Under the pieces are notes generated by a model that saw only the letters and a program-made list of their open reading frames with translations, was not told where the DNA came from and did no database searches. This document shows positions 15,689-22,059 of a stretch of DNA of 40,859 bases, in pieces; within the stretch, counting starts at the first letter, position 1, and each line of letters opens with the position of its first letter. The stretch lies in NCBI GenBank assembly GCA_030426945.1, contig JAUHXL010000009.1, positions 1 to 40,859 on the forward strand, read 5' to 3'. Source of the stretch: a bacterium (GTDB taxonomy: Bacteria > Myxococcota_A > Bradymonadia > UBA7976 > UBA1532). Position numbers and translations under genes: made by a program.

Positions 15689-17194
15689 TCAGCGGGCGGG
15701 CTCGGCGACCACCTGCAGGTGGACGCCGGCGGGCAGCGGGAGCGCCTGCAGGTCGGCGCGGGCCGCCTCGAGCGCGACGCCGGGCAGGAGCCGGCGTTCG
15801 GCGCGCTGGCCGTCGCGTCGCCGCAGCGGGGTGGGGCCCGCGACCGCGCGCAGCGTCGCCACGGCCGACAGGGGGATGCGCGCGCCCTGGGGCGTGGTCA
15901 ACGTCAGACCCGCAAGGTCGGCCGGCTCCTCGGGCGGGGGGCCCGCGCGGACGATGATCGGGGCGCGCCCGTCGCCGAGGCGGGCCACCCCCACGGGGCT
16001 GCCGGCGGTGGCCGCGCGCAGGGCGCGGGCGATGTCCGCTGAGGTCACGCCGAGGGTCGCGGCCGACGCCGAAGCGCGGGCCTCCAGCGTGGGCGGCGCC
16101 GGGGGGGGACCCAGGGCGGCGGGCCAGCGCGCCTCGATCATGCGCAGGGCCGCGGCGCGCGCGGCGTCGTCGGCGCCGATGACCCAGACGTGCGTGGTGG
16201 GGGCGTCGACGGCCTCGGGGGGGCCGACGCGCACGCCGGGCATGGGGGGCGGCGGGCCGACCTCGCCGGTGTACCAACGCCCGTCACCGTCGGCGGGCAG
16301 CCACACCAGGCCGGTGACGCCGGATCCGAGCGCGGGGCGCGCGGCCGCGGCGGGGGGCAGCCGCAGCGTGCGGCGCGCGCTGGCGGCGACCGGGCGCAGG
16401 TCCTCGGGCCAGGCGGGCGCGCCGTCCACGCGGACGCGGAAGCAGGCGCGCGGGCGGCCGTCCAGCAGGCACGTGCAGTCCGCGCGGCGCTCGAGCTGAA
16501 CCTGGGCCACGTCGCTCAGGCGCACGAGGGGGTTGGCGCGCAGCGCGGCGTCCCCCAACGCTTCGGGGGGCAGGGGGGCGCCGCCGGGCGGGGTGGCGAG
16601 GGCCGCCGCGACCTCCTCGAACGTCACGCCGTAGGCGGCCTGCCGCGCGGCGTCGAGGGTGATCGCGACCGTGCGCTCGTCGAGACCGCAGGTCTCGATG
16701 TCCAGCACCCCGGGCAGCCGCGCGAGGGCGCGGCGCGCGGCGTCCGCCCGCTCGGGATCGGCGGCGAGCAGGTGGATGGGCCCGGTGGGCGCGCGTCGGA
16801 CGCGCGGGGCCTCGGCCTCCGGCGGCAGGGCGACGCCGCGCAGCGCGTCGGCGGCCCGCTCGGCGGCGGCGCGCGGGGCCACCCCGGGCGCGAAGCGAAG
16901 GTGCAGCCGGGCGACCCCCTCTTCGGCGGTCGTCTCGAGGTGGGCCAGGTCCGCCAGGCCCAGCACCGCGGCCTCGAGGGGGCGGACCACGCCGGCCTCG
17001 ATCGCGGCGGGCGTGGCGCCGGCCCAGGGGATCTCGACGTGAATGCTCGGCGGCGGGGGGCCCGCGAAGACGAGCAGCGCCGCCAGCGCGATCACGGGGC
17101 GGCCCGCCCCGCGCGGAGGCGCGGCGAGGGCTGCGGCGAGGCGCTCACCGCACCACCAGCACTGGGCACGGGGCGTGGTGGACCACGCGGTCAC
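15689..17194 (-). CDS. RND efflux porter-domain protein lacking the transmembrane bundles
   Basis: A 501-residue protein with AcrB-family periplasmic porter signatures but no membrane bundle. After a short hydrophobic segment ([12 protein letters not shown], about 34-45) comes a PN1-like start, [20 protein letters not shown], then a PN2-like part with [22 protein letters not shown] and [13 protein letters not shown] second-half PC-like part has [20 protein letters not shown] and [25 protein letters not shown]. It ends [12 protein letters not shown], just where TM helices would follow in an RND pump. A full RND subunit has about 1000-1050 residues and 12 TM helices; only one short hydrophobic stretch is present here. 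The role is unknown, perhaps ligand capture. The ATG at 17194 overlaps the USP gene by 50 nt; a GTG at 17095, just before the hydrophobic stretch, is an alternative start. Confidence 0.65.
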   Translation of the reverse strand: MTAWSTTPRAQCWWCGERLAAALAAPPRGAGRPVIALAALLVFAGPPPPSIHVEIPWAGATPAAIEAGVVRPLEAAVLGLADLAHLETTAEEGVARLHLRFAPGVAPRAAAERAADALRGVALPPEAEAPRVRRAPTGPIHLLAADPERADAARRALARLPGVLDIETCGLDERTVAITLDAARQAAYGVTFEEVAAALATPPGGAPLPPEALGDAALRANPLVRLSDVAQVQLERRADCTCLLDGRPRACFRVRVDGAPAWPEDLRPVAASARRTLRLPPAAAARPALGSGVTGLVWLPADGDGRWYTGEVGPPPPMPGVRVGPPEAVDAPTTHVWVIGADDAARAAALRMIEARWPAALGPPPAPPTLEARASASAATLGVTSADIARALRAATAGSPVGVARLGDGRAPIIVRAGPPPEEPADLAGLTLTTPQGARIPLSAVATLRAVAGPTPLRRRDGQRAERRLLPGVALEAARADLQALPLPAGVHLQVVAEPAR

Positions 17195-17567
17195 TCACCG
17201 AGCCGACCAGAAAGCGTTTGACCGAGGACAGGCCGCGGGAGCCGATCACGATGAGATCGTAGGCGCCCTGCTCGGCGACGCGACACACCGTGTCCGCCGG
17301 ATCGCCCCGTTCGACGCGGCGGTCCCACGGCACGTCGGTCGTGCCGAGCGCCGGCACGACGTCCTCGAAGCGCTGGTCGGCCAGCCAGCGCACGCGATCC
17401 GTGCCTTCCGGCGCGGCCTCGTAGTAGCCGGGCAGGGGACCGAAGTCCTCGACGACCTCGAGCACGGTCACCGCGGCGCCGAGGCGGGCGGCGAGATCGA
17501 GGGCGGCGTCCAGCGCGCGGTGGGCGTCCGGGCTCCCGTCGATGGGCACGAGCAGCTTGGCGAACAT
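17145..17567 (-). CDS. Universal stress protein (UspA family)
   Basis: A 140-residue single-domain USP. It begins KLLVPIDGSPDAHRALDAAL and ends with the ATP-binding signature [21 protein letters not shown] (GxxGx9GS), so it belongs to the nucleotide-binding class, and it closes with [10 protein letters not shown]. These cytoplasmic proteins accumulate in stress or starvation; the exact partner is unknown. Its ATG lies 3 nt after the stop of the amidase-propeller gene, so it is translated from the same message. The next gene in the operon overlaps its end. Confidence 0.93.
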   Translation of the reverse strand: MFAKLLVPIDGSPDAHRALDAALDLAARLGAAVTVLEVVEDFGPLPGYYEAAPEGTDRVRWLADQRFEDVVPALGTTDVPWDRRVERGDPADTVCRVAEQGAYDLIVIGSRGLSSVKRFLVGSVSDRVVHHAPCPVLVVR

Positions 17568-17570
17568 CGG

Positions 17571-19667
17571 CTACTCCGGCAGGTCGATCTCGACGGCGAT
17601 CAGGGCGTCCCCGGCCAGGAAGACCAGGGTGCGTCCGGCGAGCGAGGGCGCGAGCTCGATGCGGTCGGCCGAGCGGGTGAGCGCGCGCAAGGGCAGGTCG
17701 GCGTCGTGCAGATCGCAGAGCAGCAGATCCCCGCCGGTGAGCTGCCCACCCTCGTCGGTCGTCCGCTCGAAGACCAGCCAGCGGCCCGTGGGATCGAAGG
17801 CGGGGTGCCCGCCGGGGCCGAGCGGCGTCGTCTTGCCGTCGGCGACGCGGTACACGGTGAGGCCGGTGCGCAGCCCCCAGAGGACGACGTGGTCGCCGGT
17901 GGGCCCCGCGACGGCGGTGACGTAGCGATCACCGGGCGGGCTGATGCGGTAGGCCACCCCGCGCTGGCGCAGCTCGACCTGATCGTCCGGGGTGAGGCGC
18001 AGGTGGAAGCCGGGGGCGGTCAGCTTGGGGGCGACCTCGGCGCCGCCGAGGGTGCGGGCGCGCAGGGGGACGGCCAGGGCGGACTGACCGGGCGTGCGGA
18101 AGGCGAGGGTGTCGGTGTCCTGCCAGAGGGGGCGGTGGCCGACGCGGGGGCCCTCGACCAGGGCGCGCGGGGGTCCGCCGGCGAGCGGGACGACCATCAG
18201 GGTGGCCAGGTCGCGCGCGGGCACGGCGACGTGGGCGGCGTCCGGGGACAGCAGGGGGGCGGCGAAGTCGCCGCGGGCGAGGATGCGCTCGGGGCCGGCG
18301 GCGACGAGCGGCAGGGCCTCGGTGTCGGGGGCGACCTCGACGCCGCCGGCCGGCACGTCGGGCACGTGGGCGCGGGCGGTCAGGGGCAGGGCCGCCACGA
18401 GGAGCAGGGCCGCGGCGCCCCGGCGACGGCGCAGCAACAGCAGCGGCAGCAAGAGGAGGACGAGCGCGGCCGGTGAGGCGCGGCCCGCGGGCGTGAGGGT
18501 GCAGCCGCCGTCCCCCGACGCCTTCGACACCGCGACGTTCTCTTCCTGCTCGGCGCCCAGGGGCGACGGCGCCACACCGCGATCGAAGAGGCCGCCGACG
18601 CCGCCGTCGCGCGGCGGCGCGGGCGGCCGGGCGTCCGGGCGGGGGAGGGGGCCTACGTCGGCGCCGGGCGGCGCGGCGTCCACCCGCGGCGGCGCGGCGT
18701 CGACCACCGGGCCCACGCCGGCGTCCTCGGGCGGCGGCGGGGGCGGCGCCATGTCGGCGGGCGGCGGCGGATCGGGCGCGTCGCGTTGCAGGCCCACCGA
18801 GCACCACGCCTGCTGGTTGGCCGCGACGGCGCAGGTGCGCTCGGCCGGGACGTAGCCGTCGAGGGTGGCGCGCACGGTGTACTCGCCGGGCGGCAGGCTG
18901 AACTCCCAGCCGCCGGTGCCATCGGCCGAGCGGGTGGTGTCGCCGGTCTGCTGCACGCGCACCTGGGCGCCGCCGAGGCGCACCGAAGGATCCTCGAGGC
19001 CGACGCCCTGATCGGCGAAGACGACGCCGATGAGGGTGCCGCGGTCGTCGCCCGGCTGCGGATCCGGGGGATCGACGCCCAGGTGGCTGGTGACGGCCTC
19101 GGCCATCGCCTGGGCCATGCGTTGGCGGGCGCCGCCGTCGCCGAGCAGGGCGGCGTCGGGATCGCAGCGGTTGATGAAGCCCATCTCGGCGAGGGCCGCG
19201 GGCATGGAGGTGGCGGTGAGGACGGTGAAGTTCTCGCTCTTGACGCCGCGGTCCCGCAGGCCCCAGGCGCGCACCATGGCGGCCTGCACGGTGTTGGCGA
19301 AGCGGCTGGACGCGGCCGAGGCGCCGCGGGCGATCCACGTCTCGGTGCCCGTCGCGGGGTCGCCGCCGTTGGCATTGGCGTGGATGCTGAAGAAGAGCGC
19401 GGCGTTGCGGTCGTTGGCGAAGGCGGCGCGGGCGCGCAGCTCGACGAAGGTGTCGTCGTCGCGGGTGAGGGCGGCGCGCAGGCCCGCGGCGCGCAGCAGG
19501 TCGCCCAGGCGGCGCGAGGTGTCGAGCACCGACGCCTTCTCCTGCAGGCCGCAGCCGACGGCGCCGGGATCACGCCCGCCGTGGCCGGCGTCGACGACGA
19601 CCAGCGGTTGGGCGTGGGCGACGCCGAGCAGGGCCAGGGCGAGGGGCAGCAGCGAGAGCGCGCGCAT
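17571..19667 (-). CDS. N-acetylmuramoyl-L-alanine amidase fused to a propeller, with an internal MYXO-CTERM-like segment
   Basis: A 698-residue protein with a signal peptide (to about 19). Amidase_3 covers about 21-195, with Zn ligands in DAGHGG (His29), LQEKAS (Glu43) and SIHAN (His96) and catalytic Glu161 in LAEMGFINR; it should cleave peptide stems from murein. A carboxypeptidase-regulatory/PEGA-like domain (210-293) contains DGTGGWEFSLPPGEYTVRA. A Pro/Asp-rich linker follows to about 385, then GGC, a hydrophobic run and RRRR (389-416), like a MYXO-CTERM tail. The chain then continues with a second secretory-like segment (LRRRRGAAALLLVAALPLTARA) and a TolB/WD40-like propeller (440-698). 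It may be a fusion of two former genes, or the second part may start at a TTG (18437). GGAGG precedes the ATG. It is first in an operon with the USP and RND-like genes. Confidence 0.82.
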   Translation of the reverse strand: MRALSLLPLALALLGVAHAQPLVVVDAGHGGRDPGAVGCGLQEKASVLDTSRRLGDLLRAAGLRAALTRDDDTFVELRARAAFANDRNAALFFSIHANANGGDPATGTETWIARGASAASSRFANTVQAAMVRAWGLRDRGVKSENFTVLTATSMPAALAEMGFINRCDPDAALLGDGGARQRMAQAMAEAVTSHLGVDPPDPQPGDDRGTLIGVVFADQGVGLEDPSVRLGGAQVRVQQTGDTTRSADGTGGWEFSLPPGEYTVRATLDGYVPAERTCAVAANQQAWCSVGLQRDAPDPPPPADMAPPPPPPEDAGVGPVVDAAPPRVDAAPPGADVGPLPRPDARPPAPPRDGGVGGLFDRGVAPSPLGAEQEENVAVSKASGDGGCTLTPAGRASPAALVLLLLPLLLLRRRRGAAALLLVAALPLTARAHVPDVPAGGVEVAPDTEALPLVAAGPERILARGDFAAPLLSPDAAHVAVPARDLATLMVVPLAGGPPRALVEGPRVGHRPLWQDTDTLAFRTPGQSALAVPLRARTLGGAEVAPKLTAPGFHLRLTPDDQVELRQRGVAYRISPPGDRYVTAVAGPTGDHVVLWGLRTGLTVYRVADGKTTPLGPGGHPAFDPTGRWLVFERTTDEGGQLTGGDLLLCDLHDADLPLRALTRSADRIELAPSLAGRTLVFLAGDALIAVEIDLPE

Positions 19668-19840
19668 GGATCCTCCGCGGCGGGGTGGGCCTCAGGTTGC
19701 CAGAGCCGGGGCGCGCTGTCATGGGCTGGTGGGCCGAGGGCCGCGGGGGCGTGGGCGTCGTCGTCGACCGGCGGCGCCTTCGACAGCGGTTGGCGTCGAC
19801 CGACCACGGCGACGCGTCCCGGCAGCGGGCGGCCAGGCGC

Positions 19841-20611
19841 TCAGCCCACCGGCGCCACGAGCACCAGGTTGCGCTGCCGCGTGCCGTCGACGTCGCGCGT
19901 GTGACTGAAGTAGTCGCCGAAGCCGGGTCGGTCGGGATCGACCAGGCCCGCGCAGGCGGTGCATGCGGCGTCCACGTCGAGTTCCACGCCGGCGCGCTCG
20001 AGCAGCGCGACCGCGATGGCGCGGTGGTCGCAGCCCGCGAAGCCGCGGCGCGGCCCGTGGCGGACCGTGTGCGGCTGACCGACGCCGCCCCAAGCGCGCC
20101 GCAGGCGCTCCACGAAGGCCCGCTCGTCGGCGGTGCGGGTGGGGAAGCCGTGGCAGCACGGCCCCGCGGCCGCGCCCACCCAGGCGGACCACGAGGGCGG
20201 GTCGTCGAGGCCGGCGATCACGCCCTCGAGCAGCGACGGGCCGTCGCTGTCGCGCCACACGCCGCGCAGGCCGAGGTGCAGCGCGACGACCTCACCGTCG
20301 CGGGCGAGGACCGCCGTGGCGCAGTCGGCGCTCGATAGCCCGAAGGCCAGGGTGGGCTCGGCCCAGCGCAGCCCGTCCGCCTCGCCGCGCGTCCGCCAGA
20401 TGGGCCCGTCGAGCGGGATCAGCTCGTCGGCGGACGCCACCCGCCGCGTGAACTCCGCGGCCACCATGCCCACCCGCGCGACCCCGAACGCCGCGGCGGC
20501 GGCCGCTACGCGCTCGGGTCCGCCGGGGTGATCCAGCCGCAGGCTGCCGCCGGCGGCGCCCACGAGCGCCACACGCACCTGCCCACCCAACACCGTCCGG
20601 GTCTCGATCAT
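19841..20611 (-). CDS. Laccase-domain protein (YfiH/PgeF family), divergent active site
   Basis: A 256-residue protein. Diagnostic parts of the polyphenol oxidase/PgeF family are GLSSADCATAVLARDGEVVALHLGLRGVW (Cys and second His kept), GAAAGPCCHGFP and CTACAGLVDPDRPGFGDYFSHTRD. Family members are zinc-dependent purine nucleoside phosphorylases or deaminases, and some act on muropeptides. The usual first His, in a QxH motif before the Cys, is absent: the matching stretch reads VAAEFTRRVASADEL. Activity may therefore differ or be lost. I chose the ATG at 20611 (MIETRTVLGG) over 20656; neither has a strong ribosome site. It appears to stand alone. Confidence 0.78.
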   Translation of the reverse strand: MIETRTVLGGQVRVALVGAAGGSLRLDHPGGPERVAAAAAAFGVARVGMVAAEFTRRVASADELIPLDGPIWRTRGEADGLRWAEPTLAFGLSSADCATAVLARDGEVVALHLGLRGVWRDSDGPSLLEGVIAGLDDPPSWSAWVGAAAGPCCHGFPTRTADERAFVERLRRAWGGVGQPHTVRHGPRRGFAGCDHRAIAVALLERAGVELDVDAACTACAGLVDPDRPGFGDYFSHTRDVDGTRQRNLVLVAPVG

Positions 20612-21013
20612 CGCGCCACCCTGCGCGACGACTCCCGGGCGGCGCAAGCAGGCCACCGCGCGCAGGCGTTGGAGGCGAGGGGAGAGTCCGGACCCCTCGT
20701 CCTGAGAGTCGAAGTCGGTAGGTGCAGTTCCACGGAGTCGGAATGTGCGAAGCTTCAGCGCCGAGGGCCCCGGCCGCGGCGATCGCGGCCTCGAATCATT
20801 CGAACCGACCCGTGGACCTGTGAGCGGCTGATCGCCGCGGCGGATCGCCCCAATCTTGCTGCATTTCAGCGGGCCTCACACTTGGCTGGCGCGTACTACC
20901 GACAGCGGGCGAGCTTGGTCTGGCCAAAGCACTATCCGAGGTCGTACAGTCGCGCGGCGGCCACCAAAGGCGTCGGCAGCGGTCGCTGACAAACTGGCAA
21001 CTGGAGACACGAA
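20612..21013. other. Intergenic stretch, no convincing gene
   Basis: A divergent intergenic region of about 400 nt at the left edge of the low-GC island, presumably holding promoters for the laccase-domain gene and the 194-aa gene. I see a 7-bp stem CGAGGGG/CCCCTCG (20676-20699) and a small palindrome, GCCGCG-GCGAT-CGCGGC. The track ORF 20528..20989 has no family features or ribosome site and looks spurious. No tRNA cloverleaf was found by eye. Confidence 0.5.
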
Positions 21014-21598
21014 ATGGTGATCGAGTCCTCACCACTCGAGCTCTGGCTCGAGTTTCGCGACGCCCTGCGGCAAGTCGTCGCGACGCGACCAAGTGAGGAG
21101 ATTGCCCGAGCCTGGCTCGAGCGAGGTGCGCGCACCAGTTGGTACAGCACCATCATCTTGCCGGCTGTGGCGTCGAAGCTCGGATTGCGGCTGAGGTTGG
21201 AGTTCAAGCGTTTCGACTACGCGTTGTTTCGACCGCACACTCTCGATGAGGATCCCTTGATCCTCATCGAATCCGAAAACCATGCGCGCGAGGCCCACCA
21301 CGAGATCGGTCAATTGTGTGGCGGAGATGTGCCCCTCGGAGTGCTCCTGACTTGCGCGGAGTGGAGCGACGAGCCTGGAGATTGGAAGGGGCCACGGGCA
21401 AAGAAGTGGCTTTCCAAGTGGGCCAGAGTCGTGCGTGATGCTCCCTGCAGTCAGCGCGACTTCGCGCTCGGGATCTGCGTTGCAGAGCACCACGGAGCGG
21501 CCCGCTTCAGGCTCTATTCGACGGCCCTGGACGGAAGCGGTGAGACTTTGGACGCGCATCAGGTCGCCCTCGAACGGAGCGTACCCAAGGCGCGGTGA
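21014..21598 (+). CDS. Uncharacterised 194-aa protein in the accessory island, possible nuclease-like fold
   Basis: A 194-residue soluble protein with a good ribosome site (GGAGACACGAA before ATG). Residues about 67-105 read RFDYALFR, LDEDPLILIESEN and AHHEIGQLCGG. The arrangement of an Asp, then a strand ending in ExE, recalls PD-(D/E)xK nuclease-like domains, but the usual Lys is absent and I cannot name a family. GC content is near 57-60 percent, well below the flanks. It converges on the Rad50/SMC operon across about 460 nt of non-coding DNA, so it may be accessory to that system or an unrelated passenger. Confidence 0.6.
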   Translation: MVIESSPLELWLEFRDALRQVVATRPSEEIARAWLERGARTSWYSTIILPAVASKLGLRLRLEFKRFDYALFRPHTLDEDPLILIESENHAREAHHEIGQLCGGDVPLGVLLTCAEWSDEPGDWKGPRAKKWLSKWARVVRDAPCSQRDFALGICVAEHHGAARFRLYSTALDGSGETLDAHQVALERSVPKAR

Positions 21599-21742
21599 AC
21601 TGCCTCTCCTGCGGTCCACTGAGGGTGTCTTCGTCGCGACAGCGATGTTCGCGGGACTTGGCCGCGGAATCTGTGGTGGGCGCGCCTGCCCTAGTGGCAG
21701 CGAAGGTGGGGCGCGAGCGCCACCGCCTCCCTTCTCTGCCTG

Positions 21743-21795
21743 GCACCGAGGACCGAGGACGGCCGAGGACGGAGGACGGCCTGCACCGAGGACCG
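21743..21795. repeat. Short direct repeat with GAGGAC array
   Basis: GCACCGAGGACCG occurs at 21743-21755 and again at 21783-21795, with three GAGGACGG-like units between them. It lies in non-coding DNA. Confidence 0.6.
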
Positions 21796-21896
21796 GACCT
21801 CCCGGACGTTCCTCGACCGTCGGCCCCTTTCCGATGCAGGACCGAGTCGTTGAGCGACCGAACCCAAGCAGCGGCCCAACAGCGGAGGTGCGCGGT

Positions 21897-21922
21897 GCGA
21901 TCATCCTAACCCCTCAGACCGG
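21897..21922 (+). repeat. Island-flanking repeat, left copy
   Basis: The copy begins GCGATCATCCTAACCCCT and matches the right copy at 28354-28379 at about 21 of 26 positions, in the same orientation. The minus-strand copy at 28205-28220 shares the core ATCGTCCTGACCCC. The two plus-strand copies bracket the Trypco2-ATPase operon. Confidence 0.55.
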
Positions 21923-22059
21923 ACAGGCCGATCGGCACCACCACTACGCGGCTGGAGAGGCTGTGAGTTCTCTGGCTGCCGCTCAAATCCCTACAGGGCC
22001 CCGCCTCCTCTGAACGCTGGGTGCTGTCGGACGACTTCCTGTCCGGTGGCGTCGCACGT

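Larger units (their letters stand above)
21599..22059. other. Non-coding stretch between convergent genes of the island
   Basis: A stretch of 461 nt between the 194-aa gene and the ATPase gene stop. It contains a short tandem array (21743-21795), one copy of the island-flanking repeat (21897-21922) and a weak hairpin CGGAC/GTCCG (22028-22045) that could help end the ATPase transcript. The overlapping track ORFs (21435..22013, 21595..21909) have unnatural composition and no family features. Confidence 0.55.

Noticed and set aside
20676-20699. Possible tRNA or attachment-site hairpin
   Set aside because: Only one 7-bp stem; no acceptor stem, anticodon arm or T-loop could be built around it.
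20528-20989. 153-aa ORF before the 194-aa gene
   Set aside because: It starts inside the laccase-domain gene on the opposite strand and shows no ribosome site or recognisable domain.
21435-22013. 192-aa ORF across the non-coding stretch left of the ATPase
   Set aside because: It begins inside the 194-aa gene in another frame and has low-complexity, non-conserved composition.
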